Part shown: positions 35,327 to 47,487 of the stretch, in pieces
Position numbering within the stretch: the stretch's first letter is position 1
Layout: each line of letters begins with the position of its first letter
Assembly: GCA_012932295.1 (NCBI GenBank)
Contig: JAAONU010000006.1
Coordinates: forward strand, 29,352,882 to 29,416,881
Origin: Cyclina sinensis
Lineage: Eukaryota; Mollusca; Bivalvia; Venerida; Veneridae
Direction of reading: 5' to 3'
Length of the DNA stretch: 64,000 nucleotides
Made by a program: the position numbers and the translations under genes
Notes under the pieces: model-generated
The model's input: only the letters and a program-made list of their open reading frames with translations
What the model was told of the DNA's origin: nothing
The model's database searches: none

Positions 35327-38204
35327 CAGGGATGGGTACCATTATTTTTAAAAGTAATTAATTAATTACAATTAAAATGGAAACTTCCCAATTACATTAC
35401 AATTACAATTATATAAATTTTCACATTTGTACAAAGCACAACAGATACAGAAAACTTTATTTTCACTTTGAAAACATTAAATCAAACTCATCAGTCTGTT
35501 TTCTGAACAACACAAAGCATTACTCTCACCAAACATTGTTCAAGCTGTTCACAATGCCTTCTTACATTTAACAAACATGAGAGCTTCAAAGTTATTGTCA
35601 CTCATATTACATCGATCAGGACGAAAAACTTTGCCTGCAATAGAGAACAGTCCACGGGTGCAGATGAAACTGGTAGAGCCAGATATTGAATTGCAAGCTT
35701 GGAAATTGTTGGCAGTCTTACTTCATTTAATGACCAATATGTAAGAGGGTCCAACTCGTATTTTTCACAGTCTTCTGCTAGATATTTTTCCAGCTCTGCG
35801 TTTATTCCAGAGGCATGTCTCTGGCTTTTAGGTGTCTGTGGAATGAAACTGAAGATGGAGAATTCTGTTCTTGGCTTTTTAGGTGGAGGAGAAACATCAT
35901 CGGTAGAGTGTTCAAAAGAGTTAATCTTTCCACGTGATTGTTCTATATATACATTCCTTTCGTCTTCTTTCAAACACCACGTCAGCTTAAACCTAGGATC
36001 AAGAATTGCTGCAAAGATATAGTCCTCACTTTCCTCGTACTTCTTAAGTCTTCTCTCTACTGAAGATTTGAGAGTTTTCACAATTTTAGTGTTGTAAGTG
36101 CTTGACATACTCTGGAGTTTGTTCTTTAGTCCAATATAAGAGGAATTGCCAGACTAGCACTTACAGATGACTCTTTCTGGACAGCAAGTGTAATTTCTTC
36201 AAATGGCTCTAGAATCAAGCATACCTCATGAAGAAGTTTTCGCTTATAGGTAGTAAGATTTGGACAGTCTAAGTTTTCAAGTTTGTTTGCTTCAACCCTC
36301 AAAACTGACTTTAACATATAAAATTGAGAATTCACTTAGTGGTGTTAGCTGCCTGAAGACATTTTTCATGCTCCAAGATGTCAGATGCGTTGATTGATTT
36401 ATGGACATGATTGACAATTGTTGACGCCTTAGCAATAAGTTGCCTCAAATGACTACCACAGTCTCCAATTCCATCCCGAACAACAAGCGGAAGGGTGTGT
36501 GCAAAGCAACTACAGTGATTTGGTAACATTTCAAACTCATCACAGGAATCAGATTCCTGGCTACTGTCATCAGACATACAGGTAGGCATATCAGTCAGGC
36601 CATTCATAGGATCCTCGTCATCACTATCACTAGCATTACCAGATGTTCGTGTTTGTTTTTCAAAGCCAGGGATGGAGAAAGTAAAAGGTTTCACCATATT
36701 TGCTGCATTATCTGTCACAATGTTTGAAATCTTACGACCAATTTCAAAGCATGACACTGTTTCATCATACATTCTTCGAATACTCTCCCCAGTGTGTCGC
36801 CCTTTGAAGCGAGAGCAAGCGATCATCACAGATTTCATTTTCCAGTCAGTAATATAGTGCCCAGTTACTCCAAGGAAAGCACGCATCTGCCTATTTGACC
36901 ATAAATCAAGGGTTAAACAGATACTCTAGGCAGCTTTTAATTCAACCTTAATGTCCTTTCTTAATTCTGAACATTTTGCGTGAAGCAATGAATTGGTTAA
37001 AGTTTTCCTAGTAGGTACTTTGTACTTGGGATGAAGTTTTGTCAGCAGACTCTTGAAGTTTTCACTTTCAACTACTGAGAGCGATATCAGATCACCGGCG
37101 ATGAAGGATACCAGGGCATCATTGATCATCAGTTGTCTTGGATCTGTTGGAGAGTATTTCTGTGATTCACTGTGTTCAGTCATATAGCTGTCAAGTGAAG
37201 TCTGGCCTTTAACTGGACCTTTAATTGGGCTTGATGGATGCGTATTTTCAAGATAAACTTCACGATGTTTCTTCTGAAATTATACATAAAATCCGCATTA
37301 AAACTGTTGTATTCTTCAGAATTTGTAATTATTTCAAAGTCAAAAGTCACCCGTTACAATCATCTTATAACTGATGCAAAATTAATGAAAACTTTGATAA
37401 TCCAATTATTTTATACAAATAATGTTTTATTTTAAGTACTTAAATCTCTCAAAAGACAATTAGAATAACTTACCTTTAAATGAGAAACAAAGTTGGAAGT
37501 AACATTTAAACTTCCTTTGTACACTAAAGAGCAATGGCTGCATCTTGCTTTAAAATTTCCTGTTAAATCCTTTGGAAGAATAAAATGTTTTAGTGCGGGA
37601 GAATTCATCCTGCCTGCTTTAATGAATGTAACAATCTCATGTATTATTGTAACCCGCCATACAATTACTGTATAGGCGACGAACATAACATGTTTGAGCC
37701 AAATAAAATTTTGAAATCTTGAAAATCTTGAATATGGTGTTGAAACTATTTTGTAGAAAAATTGCAAGATGAGTGAATACTTTTGTGAGCCCTTGATTGA
37801 TACTTTTTACTTCAGGCAAGTTTTAATCTTAACAATAGTCACCAACAAACACGTGCCAGTATATACCTTAGGCTATATCAATCATGACAATACCCATGAA
37901 AAGCTACCTGTATTAAAATCATTGACAGGTGATTATCAATTATCACTTCTTGGAAGATTATCTATATCAGACAATACAGGTGAAAAAGTATGCATTTTAC
38001 CTAAATCAGATCAATGGTTAATGTGCACAGAATTCAGATTAATTGAATTTAATTGACAATTAAATGAAGAATTTCACAAAGTAATTAATTAATTACAATT
38101 AAAGTAATTGAGTTTTTGCTCAATTAACAATTATTTTTAATTATATGATTTTTCATACTTAATTGTTATTAATTAAATTATAATTGTAATTGTACCCATC
38201 CCTG
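35327..38204 (-). mobile_element. hAT transposon (BED-type) with 8-bp target duplication
   Basis: The ends are CAGGGATGGGTAC at 35,327 and its exact complement ending at 38,204, flanked by the 8-base duplication GGTAAGAG (35,319-35,326 and 38,205-38,212). The inner ends are rich in AATTAATTACAATTA. Length 2,878 bases. Unit A has the uninterrupted region near 6,310-6,350. Confidence 0.9.
35603..37608 (-). pseudogene. hAT transposase (ZBED-like), nearly intact, with one intron
   Basis: First exon (to 37,474) encodes a BED zinc finger: FKARCSHC followed by NFVSHLK. A donor AAG|GTAAGT and acceptor ATTTCAG (intron 37,274-37,473, 200 bases) join it to KKHREVYLENTHP, which supplies the last His. 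The rest is a hAT catalytic region (SVVESENFKSLLTKLHPKY, LDLWSNRQMRAFLGVTGHY, IVTDNAANM, an acidic insert, CFAHTLPLVV) and the C-terminal dimerisation segment (DPLTYWSLNEVRLPTISKLA). Lesions are few: one TAG (36,923-36,925, likely from CAG) and single-base losses near 36,331, 36,118 and 35,655. Two of the losses shorten G runs, so sequencing error is possible for them. Confidence 0.8.
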
Positions 38205-40007
38205 GGTAAGAGCAAGGGCTGTAAGCTTATCTTTTAATTACATTAGCAGCACTTGCTGAAAACATATGCAGATTATTATGGATGTCAGAATGTTTTTGTT
38301 TTTTGTAAATGATTATACGTTCGCTGTTTTCCAAAAAAAACCCCTGCATATCCTTGCTTTTAACCTGCAGAAAAGAGTGGCATATGTCTAATTATGTCTG
38401 TTTAGTTGTCATTGTACCGTGTTTTGTTTGGCAATAGGAAAGTAATCGAGAACTGCCTCATCATTTTGCGCATTTTATTTATTAACGGTTAACATTGAAA
38501 AGGTAAACGGAGACACAAACTCGTACATGGTATGAGACTGAAGCGTTTACAGATCATACACAGAATGTTTTTATCGTTAGGTACCATGTAAACTTTATTG
38601 GTGCATAATTGTAGATTAAATAATAGTGTTGAAACATAACTTACCATAATTTCCTTATACTAGCTAGGCAGTTCCTTTAAAAGTGAAGGTCTTAAAGTAG
38701 AGTTTTGTCAGTGAAAAACCAAGACAAGTATAAATGTCATGCATTGAATGTTACATAATCAGGACATTTTCCTCTCAAGCGTTTTCCTAAAATCTTCACA
38801 AAATTCTATCTTATGTCCCAGTTGTTTATATTCCAGGTTAACGTCTTTAAGTCAATTTTAAAAAGTAGGAATTTTGCGCAAGAAGAAAGATGTGTTGGTC
38901 ATCAGTTAGCACTTTTCCAGCTTAATTTCTAAAATTTACATATGCACCCTTTAAAGCCTTTCAGACGTTAGAAGTCAAGCGATGCAAAATCCATATTTAC
39001 AGAAAAGAAACACCTTTAAGGTTATTGTTTGTCAGAGTGCATCATTTCTTAGCAACACTGGGAATGTCTTAAACAAGAACATGGAAATAAATTACGAAGT
39101 TAACCTTTGACTAATTGCATCGGTAAAGAAAAGGTAACAATGGTTAACTCTTTAACTTTCTGGGTCTGAAAGTCTGACATATCTGGCAAAATAGGATTAA
39201 ATAACATCTGCACAAGGCATGACACCCTTCGATTGGACTGCCTACGTAGAACGGAGGTTTAATCACTTGAAGGAAATTGATTTGACTTTGAAAATATTTA
39301 CTGGCACATTTTTCCTTGTCAAGCTAAAATAAAAATATCTGTTTTTCTAGACTTGACACATGATATCGTTCCGGGCAATTTAAGTTCATCATAATCTATA
39401 CAACAAACATCTTTAAAAATATTTAGCTTTGATTTGAAATACACCACTGAAATATGTCGAAAATATATTTTGACAATTTCTGCACAATAATATTTCAACC
39501 AATGAAAATAGTGCAGATTTTTCTCTATTATGAACACATGGGATTAGTCTATTAATGAAATCAACAGATTAACATATTTTGCGGATTAAAGCTTTACACT
39601 TTGTTGTAAAGATATCGTTAGATACTTCTAATTTATTCATAATGTCCATTGTTGCACTTCCTGAAGACTGTTTCCACAAATTCATAGACAAAGAAAAGGA
39701 AGAAGCTTCTTTATTAATTTAGCATCACGATATGGCCTTCTTTCGCATTTGAAATAAGTTAAACATTTATTGCACCAATATTACATTTCGCATATTCTAC
39801 ATGTTTTTTTCACTTTCAGTTTATTCAAAATTTGACAAGAGTCCCACAATGTGTAGGCAGTATCTGCCAAACAAACGTATAGTATATACAAAGCAAAACA
39901 AAATACATGTTCATACAATTTCAAAACTAAGAGAAAAATGCATAATCTTACGAACATGAAAACCCGCAACAGAAAGATGCAATGCATCACATAATACACA
40001 ACCCAGA

Positions 40008-40078
40008 GCGGTATTCGAACTCCCTCGTGACTGACTAACACCCTAACTTCTGAGCTAAAGAATCGATTCCCTGACGCA
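40008..40078 (-). repeat. tRNA-like SINE fragment
   Basis: Minus-strand sequence has an A-box-like TTTAGCTCAGAAGTTAG and a B-box-like GGAGTTCGAATACC at tRNA spacing. It lies in the block unique to unit B. The stems are poor. Confidence 0.4.
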
Positions 40079-40525
40079 GTTGTACAAATTCTTGTTCTGT
40101 TTTCTTAATCAATCTTGAGAATATATTTTGTTTGCCATCTTATTAATCCCACATCATTATGTTTAGAGTATGTATAAGCATGGACGATAAATTTCCTATT
40201 GCCACATTGAAAAATATCTAGTTTTTACACTCTCCTCATACTTCAATTGTCTTAAACTGTATTGTAAACTGAACATATGCCGCTGCTTTTGATTATAACA
40301 ATAAATTTGATATGTTTTGCTACGCCGATGTCTGAAAACATAAAACAAACAAATATTCTACCAAAGTCTACAATTCATTTTGTTTCATGACCTGTCGTTA
40401 AACAATTACAGTTTGGCATCGACTTAGTCGCCTTCTACTTACAGTGTTGTATTGCATTCCAAGAAATATTTATCAAATTCATTTGTCAGTTTAGCTCCAA
40501 AATTGACAATTAGGGATAATTTAAG

Positions 40526-40866
40526 CAGAGTCATAGATAACAAAGAAAAGCAGCCCCCTCTGTTACCTATTTTTATGCAATTTATCACACATGTCAGTAG
40601 AAATTACCAAATATGGGTTTTTGTAGCAGATAAAACTTAAAAAACTGTTTAATGTTTTACATAAATTAGTGTTATATACCCGATTATTGTTTAAAATATG
40701 AAAGTATTTTTATTTCTAGCTATAGCGTAATGTTTAATCTTTTAGTAAATGTATTATTAAAAACGCTATGACTTGTGGTCTTATAGTTATAGGATACTTA
40801 GCTTCGTGTCATGTGTGGTATTTTACCATTCATTAGAGTAGCATATCTCTGTTATCTATGACTCTG
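40526..40866. mobile_element. 341-bp MITE with perfect 17-bp TIRs
   Basis: CAGAGTCATAGATAACA at 40,526-40,542 and its exact complement at 40,850-40,866. The matching place in unit A (near 7,990) lacks it. The CAG start suggests a hAT-derived element. The flanking duplication is unclear (AATT-containing on both sides). Confidence 0.8.
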
Positions 40867-40955
40867 AATTACAATCACATTACAAAAATCATTAATTAGT
40901 ATTTTCTTTAATGAAAATAACAATTAATGATAAAGAAAAAAATCTGGGTAACATT

Positions 40956-41843
40956 CTAGGAGAACCATAACGATAATCTCTGCAAGGCTTCCTTTTTTCT
41001 TTCGTGGCCAACGATAGTGGTTGTATGAGCAACGACAACTTTTGATCGTTGTTTCCGTGTAAATCTCTGAAAATAGAGGTTTCCTGTTGGAAACAAGTCT
41101 CTTTCTAACACATTTAAGTGCACCTTTGTCTGTCTGTAGACTTTATTGAAGGCGCTTTGATCATTAAGTGCAGGGTTCTCTTTCATTACCGATACAACTT
41201 TGCGAAAATGTCTAATTGTTACCTCATTGCTTTTAATAGCAATAAGACCTGCATTAAGATTATTTCCAACCCCTCGACTGATGAAAATATCAAAGTCACC
41301 AGTGAAAAACGGCATCGGATTTTTTATCCAAACCATATCAATATCTGTGAGTAATATATCTACACCTTCTTCAATATATTGGAGAATTCTTTGTGTTCTG
41401 CCCGACATTATTTTCTTATACCGTTCAGTGTTAAATTTCACTGCCTCACTTACATTACTTCCGCTGTTCACAATTGTTGTAAATCTTAAATCTAGTTGTT
41501 TCAACTTGTTGTACACAACATTGTCCTCAGCTAAGATGATCATTCTGTAACTAATATTATGTTTTCTGTAGAAGTGTAGCCAGTTTTGAAAGAAATCAAA
41601 GAAACCGTCATTAACCGTCAATAAAATAGTCCAGTTTGTTCCATTCTGCTCACGTGGCCATTCCTCAACGTTTTTCTCATAAGATCGGTCGCTTTTATTT
41701 ATCCAATTCAAAGCTAAGTTTTTATCTAGGCATAATCTAGTGTTCGACGTTAACTCCACTGTTTTACCTAGGTACAGACCCAAATAAAATATGCTTGGAA
41801 CGACAATGAGTGGCCACAGACGGTACAGCGCCATAGCGATCAT
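40956..41843 (-). CDS. Glycosyltransferase, nucleotide-diphospho-sugar transferase family (intact, unit B)
   Basis: A 295-residue single-exon protein. Residues ~5-26 are a hydrophobic signal-anchor (ALYRLWPLIVVPSIFY), so a type II Golgi membrane protein with a lumenal catalytic domain is expected. Sequons lie at N49, N67, N96 and N130. The catalytic region shows the metal- and sugar-nucleotide-binding DxD as LLTDIDMVW (D167, D169), then NNLNAGLIAIKS, NDQSAFN and a late VAHTTTIVGH. This order is typical of the PF03407 / GT77-like family, which includes xylosyl- and galactosyltransferases. Donor and acceptor cannot be told. The first of two near ATGs (MIAMAL) is taken as the start. A damaged paralogue is at 8,076-8,944. 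Confidence 0.85.
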   Translation of the reverse strand: MIAMALYRLWPLIVVPSIFYLGLYLGKTVELTSNTRLCLDKNLALNWINKSDRSYEKNVEEWPREQNGTNWTILLTVNDGFFDFFQNWLHFYRKHNISYRMIILAEDNVVYNKLKQLDLRFTTIVNSGSNVSEAVKFNTERYKKIMSGRTQRILQYIEEGVDILLTDIDMVWIKNPMPFFTGDFDIFISRGVGNNLNAGLIAIKSNEVTIRHFRKVVSVMKENPALNDQSAFNKVYRQTKVHLNVLERDLFPTGNLYFQRFTRKQRSKVVVAHTTTIVGHERKKEALQRLSLWFS

Positions 41844-41955
41844 TCACATACATAAATCTGAAACGTATATTTGACTTACTTATTATTTTACTAGTTATAT
41901 GAACCCACCAATTACAATTTCAAATACCTTAAGCTAATTGATTTCAATGTTACTT

Positions 41956-43256
41956 TCAAGACTGAGTGAGATAGGCAAGTTCATTTAAGAACTTTAAGAG
42001 AAATGCTCTGAAAATAGAAAGCTGTGTTAGTAATATTGTTATCCATTTATCCATAAAGCTGTCAAAACTTATTTCTAACACAATCTGACGAGCAAGCCAA
42101 CGGATCCTGGATGGATCTGTGACAGCGCAAGCAATGTCTTCATCTGAAAAAAAAAACACACACACAATAAATGTTTGGCATCAATTTCAAAGTAAACGTT
42201 TGAGAAACAGTGTTGACTTATTACATACACTATTGATAAGCAACTGTTTACAAATCAAACAATGATTAAGCAATATCTTTTAGAAAAGATATTTGGCGGT
42301 TGTTGGAAAATGCTCAGACTGACCGCTCAGAATGACTCGTTTTTTGAAAGCGAGTGTCACGAGTTCTAAACTAAGGATTGTGTATTTTAACTTGCTTTTT
42401 ATCGCATGATTTTGAAATTATGTAAGTGGTCTTTTAGGGGTCTGTTTTAGGTCATGCTAATTATTGTCTGAACTACATTTCAGTATCTACTCATTCCAGC
42501 AGTTTGAAATTTTAAACTAGCAGAAATAATTTCATCGATCCAGGTTCCTTATACCTTTCTCATTTTAAAAAGGTAAAAATTGATGACAGTTATGGCGGAA
42601 AAAGTCCTTTTGCAACTTGTACATGACCAGAACAAAACTTGACCAGAAATTATGCAGCCTCGATTATTAATATCTGTACTGTATTTTTCGAAATTTTGTC
42701 ATTCTTTTGAACGCAAACAATTTCACTATCAATGTTTTTATCCATTATTGAAAGGTAGGTAAGTCAAAACCTTATGAAATATTGTAGCATCAGGGTTAAG
42801 ATATAGTGCGCACGATGTTATAAAACATATGCTACGAAAAGGAGCTGTATTCAAACACTGCATCATTTTGTTCTGATGCAATTCAGTAACATGGATAGCT
42901 TTAATGCAGCAATTACTGTTTTCTTAGAAGTTATAATGACATAATTACTTTGGAAGTAGTTTTTTTTGTATATGTGAATACGACAATGTATCTGTATTTC
43001 AAATGCAATTTAGACCCTGATAGAATTCTCATTTCAAATCCTAGCCCAATTAAACTGTAACTTTGAAATCTGCAATCATTTTATCTTCAATGGATGGTGT
43101 GTATGATAATTTAAAAGTTGGTATAAAGTTAATCGAGCTTAAACAAACTCAAAACAACAGCCACGACATTATTTCTTCTAAAGTCCGAACCTTTCTGGCT
43201 ATGGACATAGCGCATGCGCTAAACAGATAATGAGGAGACATACCTTTTCCAGCCAT
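41956..43256 (-). CDS. Candidate two-exon micro-gene (unit B)
   Basis: Exon 1 (43,244-43,256) is ATGGCTGGAAAAG followed by GTATGT. Exon 2 (42,143 down to 41,956) follows TTTTTTTTCAG. The splice joins G|AT in frame, giving a protein of about 66 residues that begins MAGKDEDIACAVTDPSR and ends NELAYLTQS, with a hydrophobic middle. I do not recognise it. The donor, acceptor and frame are also present in unit A, but there the start codon is ACG and a stop follows early. It could equally be untranslated upstream exons of the glycosyltransferase, whose ATG lies about 110 bases downstream. Confidence 0.35.
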
Positions 43257-45110
43257 GCTTTTTGCTATTTCAGAATATAGCTTTTGATAAAAAACAAACA
43301 AACTACAACAAGAAAAAAAAACGTTAGAACAAGAACAGTCAGTATTACTCTACAATGCATATATTATATTATTTCCATGAAATGCTAAACTACAAGTGTA
43401 AAGAGCTGATGTTACTTACTGTATTCTGAAGTAGTATCTCATAAAACTGTGACCATTCAGCAGCATTAAACGACGTGAGATATATGAAAACAAGAATTCA
43501 AAAATGATGTTACCTAGATCATTTCTTGCAGCGAAAGCTTGTTATACCTTGATTATACAAACATAATATATGTATTAATATTTATATAACCAAACCTCAT
43601 ATATTGAAGAAATTTACGTAACATCTGCTATGTAAACTGTAGAGCTATTTTGGCTTTTAATCAATATAAAAGCTTTAATTTGAATTACTAGAAGAATGTT
43701 GCAATGTGTCGTGTCTGTATGCGTTAATAATAATAATAATAATTATATATATATATATATGTATGAGCAAACTGAATTTTGATCATTTATCACTTTTTGT
43801 ATAACCTCCACCACTAAACAGCAGAATTAGTTTTTACACATGAAACGTAAACATTTGCACAAGAACATTATACATTATTCCCTGGAATATAGAACTTCGT
43901 CCAGACAAACTTAATATTTCTTTTGTATCTTTGAAAACTTTCTTTAACCTTGATCGTTCAGCAACAGACGTGATTGTTATATATTGCATCCCTTCTTGCC
44001 AAGATGCAAAACTATTTTAATATCATTGTATACATGATAGAAAAAGTGTTTTGTCTTTATGCAAATATGATTAGATAGCACTCTATAAATGATAAAGTTA
44101 TGATCGGAAAAAGTTAAGTTCACTTATTTCTAACCTTTAACAGCTCGATTTGACCTTCACATTCAACAAGAATTTGGTCTTTATACGCGACATTCCCCCT
44201 TGCCAAATTCACATTTAAGTTTCACTCATTTTTGTTACATTTACCAGCATGAATTAACATTGATCTTTCAGCAACATACCGTATTCTTCCATAAAAAACA
44301 CCTACAGTCAATATAAGAGTATTTTTCCAACTGCTTGTGTTTTATGCTAGAAGTACGCGACAAAGTCACTTCCAATTAATGCCTTAGTAAGTAAAATAAG
44401 TTTCTTCCTAAGTGACTTCACCAAGCAACCAATGAGAGTACAATCTTAAATCCACCTGCCTTTGAGTTGGGAGGAGTTCCCCTTGTTTTGAATTTTTAAA
44501 AATGGATTTACAAGTTAAGAAAAATGACTGTATGAAACATCAAACGTGATGAAAACTGTGATTTTAAAGTTTGGTTGCGGAAAAAGTCAATTTTAAAGGT
44601 TATTTAAAGGTGTTATTTTATTAAGAAAAAAGCTTTTTTTACATAGAAGCCTTAAGAGCTTTTCTATATTCTCCGCACGCATGTAGATCGGGAGGGGGGA
44701 GTTTCCGAAACTACTCTACAAATTTCTAGTGTATACAGAAATATAAACTTGTGGAGAATTATGCAGTCAGCCACGTACACTAGGTTTATATTTTATGTCC
44801 TTTTGACCTAGATTAAGGTCAAATATGTTCACAATAGAGAAAAATGATAATTGATGATGACAGGACGAATAACGTTTCTTTTACTGATGCATGCCTAGAA
44901 CAAAATGTTCAGTTTAAAAAAACAATTTGAATTATAAACTTTATCAAATTTAGCCAAAAACAAATTAGATTTTGATATAATTATGGTACATAATACATTG
45001 CGAGTAAAGTAGTTTACTCTTATACTATTTATGTATAGATAGTTCCTGGTGACAGACATTATTATGATATAACTCGATACAGGTAATAATAATAATAATA
45101 AGGTTCCCAG
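43257..45110. other. Unit B distal flank
   Basis: Non-coding. The site homologous to the LINE insertion in unit A lies near 43,435-43,500 and is empty. An AAT then AT microsatellite is at 43,725-43,760. Confidence 0.6.
43725..43760. repeat. AAT and AT microsatellite
   Basis: Run of AAT triplets followed by AT dinucleotides. Confidence 0.9.
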
Positions 45111-45111
45111 T

Positions 45112-45198
45112 GGGATTCAGACCTGCACCGAACGAACGGCATCAGCCGCCTAGCAATGCAAAGTAAGAAAACCTCAGACCATTTGCCATCGCAACAAC
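45112..45198 (-). repeat. tRNA-Ser-like SINE head (B1)
   Basis: Homologue of 26,104-26,193 with a decayed B box (GTCTGAATCC). Confidence 0.4.
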
Positions 45199-45361
45199 CT
45201 ATAAAAGGATGCGCAAGTAACCAGGATATAAGTGTTCACTTCACACCACACCAGTGGAAGGCGTTAGATGTAATACGGGACTATGTATATGTACGGGGAG
45301 ACTTTTTAAGGCAGCCACATTGCACAAATAGCGCTGTTTTGAATCATAAATAATCAAATAG

Positions 45362-45450
45362 TCAGTTGGATTCGAACGCACATAGAACCACATCAACCGC
45401 CTAGCAATGCAAAAAAAGAACGCCTAAGACCACCCGACCATCGCAACAGA
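45362..45450 (-). repeat. tRNA-Ser-like SINE head (B2)
   Basis: Homologue of 26,347-26,440. It is about 250 bases from B1, so the pair predates the unit duplication. Confidence 0.4.
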
Positions 45451-45668
45451 TCCAAAAATGGTTGCGCAAATAACCGGGATATAAGTGTCCATCTAACACC
45501 ACGCCGGTGACAGGCGAAGAAAACTGGTTATGAAATGGGGTATGTCAGTTAAGTGACAAACTGTTGCGGTTGACAAATCTGTTGTTTCCAGACAATGTCA
45601 GATAATATAACTCATTTCAAACTAATATACTATATATATATATATATTACATTGTTTTTTGTATAGAA

Positions 45669-47487
45669 ACAGAATCTGTACTGTGTTATTTGTCTCATTA
45701 TAGATATTTTTAAAGAAAATACGTGGGATATGTCAACTCAGCTCCTCTTCCGACTAAACATGTTTTTCGTTCAGCTTTGACACTGCTAAATTTACTGTCC
45801 AATCACAACGTAAAATGTAAAAAAGAAAACAAATACAGTATAAGCTTTGTTTGCTAACAGCCACTTTACATCCGATGTATGAACAATGCCAATTTCATAA
45901 TACCTTTTTCTGAAGAAAGAAAGAAAGAAAGAAAGACATGACCGTGACAGGATTTGTAAAGTTATGGTTCGTCATGTACACTTTTTGTGTAAGTGTTTCT
46001 AGCACTTATAGTGGCTTAAAGAATGACAGAAAGGGCTCATAATGCTAGAAATTATAGCAGCCTAATAACAGTAATAAAATGCTATCAGCAGGTAGTAAAA
46101 CAGGGTCGGGTATATTATCCCTTCTTCAAAGTCTAAAACTTGTTCTAACACTCAGCATTACAGTATATTTGAAACAATTTTTACATAAATGACAATCTTT
46201 ACCTTTGTGGTTATTCTTTGAGCATCTTTGCTAATGTTTACCTGCTCGCGATTGTGTTAGGCGATTATTAAACGAGCGGTCCGATAAACTAATTGTGTGC
46301 TCCGATTAATATCTGTTGCATGCGTGCAAGCGCGCGCGTGTGTTTGTCTAAATAGACACTGGGACTTCTTACAAAGTCTTCTTGTCTAAATTCCGAGTTT
46401 CTATTTTTTTTTTTCGCATAGGATAGTCACGAGACCCTAGGCAGGTGTAAATGACTAAAAAATAAATTTCCAATATCGGTTACAAATAAAGATGCTCGTG
46501 AGATAAACAGTTGTAACACATATGTAGATGTGATATGTAAGTATATTTATCTTTGCAAGTTCACTGGATTTTAATTGGTATTGCACAGGTTCTTGTAAAA
46601 TGGTAAATGTCTAAACTCCCAATACGTATTTCTGACAAATCCTTGAAAATAAAAGCAAAAGGAGATACGGTGTTCTTGACCTTGCCCAAACTCGAAGTTG
46701 CGTTATATCAGCGTTTTATTCAACAAGAGAAAAATCCGTGCTAACTTTTTTTTTGTCGTATATAAAATAAAACCTATCAGTTGTTGTTAGCGTAAAATGG
46801 CAAAAACAAACTTACGAACAAAGAACATGACAGTATGTCAATCTTGTGATGTGTAAGATGATTTGCAAGGCTTCCTACATCTTGACACAGTAGAAAACTT
46901 AATTGATTTGGATTAATATTTTTAAAGAACGACACAGTAAGAAATATTATTACATTAGATTCGTCCGCTGTACCTCTTACAACTGTGTTAGAAGCTCGTT
47001 AATACTTACCAAGCCACTCCCTGTAAAAAATGTGCAAGCAAAGCATGAAATATAAAAATGGCTGTCTACAAACAAACATTAAAACAAAGGCACACAATGC
47101 AATTAAATTTGCAAATTATACAAAACAGAGCAGTAGCAAACGATTTACACTTAAATTTACATAATTTGTATGCAGCTAAAATTACCCTTGTGCTCTCGGC
47201 ATTGCATATATTTCTCATTCTCTTTGGGTAAATACTTGTTGTTACCAAAACATTTGTAGCAAAGCCTTAATTTTGTTACACAACTTGATTTTGCTCTTCG
47301 GTCTAAAACAGCTCCGACATCAGTTACTATTGCAACCTAAGTGGTTCAAGGACAAAAGTTAAACATACAGAAACATACAGAAACCTGCTTTAAAAAAGCC
47401 AGGCATTAACACATGAAATATTTTCAATATCTAGCTAATACTCACGTAAATCACAAAGAAATAATCTATATACAATGTACACTAAGG
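45669..47487. repeat. Tandem duplication unit C (truncated)
   Basis: Starts with the same ACAGAATCTGTACTGTG boundary as unit B. It aligns with about 31-880, then 1,845-2,980 of unit A, and homology stops near 47,487. It shares the CACGAGACC block with unit A that unit B has lost, so it is not a simple copy of B. A GAAA microsatellite lies near 45,917-45,936. Confidence 0.8.
46950..47020 (-). pseudogene. Decayed EF-hand last exon 3b (unit C)
   Basis: Minus-strand acceptor (TTTTTACAG) and GSGLV followed by a degenerate VSINELLTQL and a stop. The remaining EF-hand exons are absent from unit C. Confidence 0.65.

Larger units (their letters stand above)
38213..40955. other. Unit B region between EF-hand 5' exons and glycosyltransferase
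   Basis: Homologous to about 6,360-8,070 except for the unit B-specific ~930-base block at 39,316-40,240 and the MITE. No coding region supported. Confidence 0.5.
27395..45668. repeat. Tandem duplication unit B
   Basis: Second full unit, 18.3 kb as it stands and about 12.9 kb after removing the pogo-like and hAT insertions with their duplications. It is collinear with unit A. Unit-specific changes include the loss of ~540 bases near 28,608 and of ~640 bases near 33,830 (with the first EF-hand exon). Gains are ~360 bases at 30,265-30,625, ~200 bases near 30,850-31,070, ~930 bases at 39,316-40,240 and the MITE at 40,526. Confidence 0.85.
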
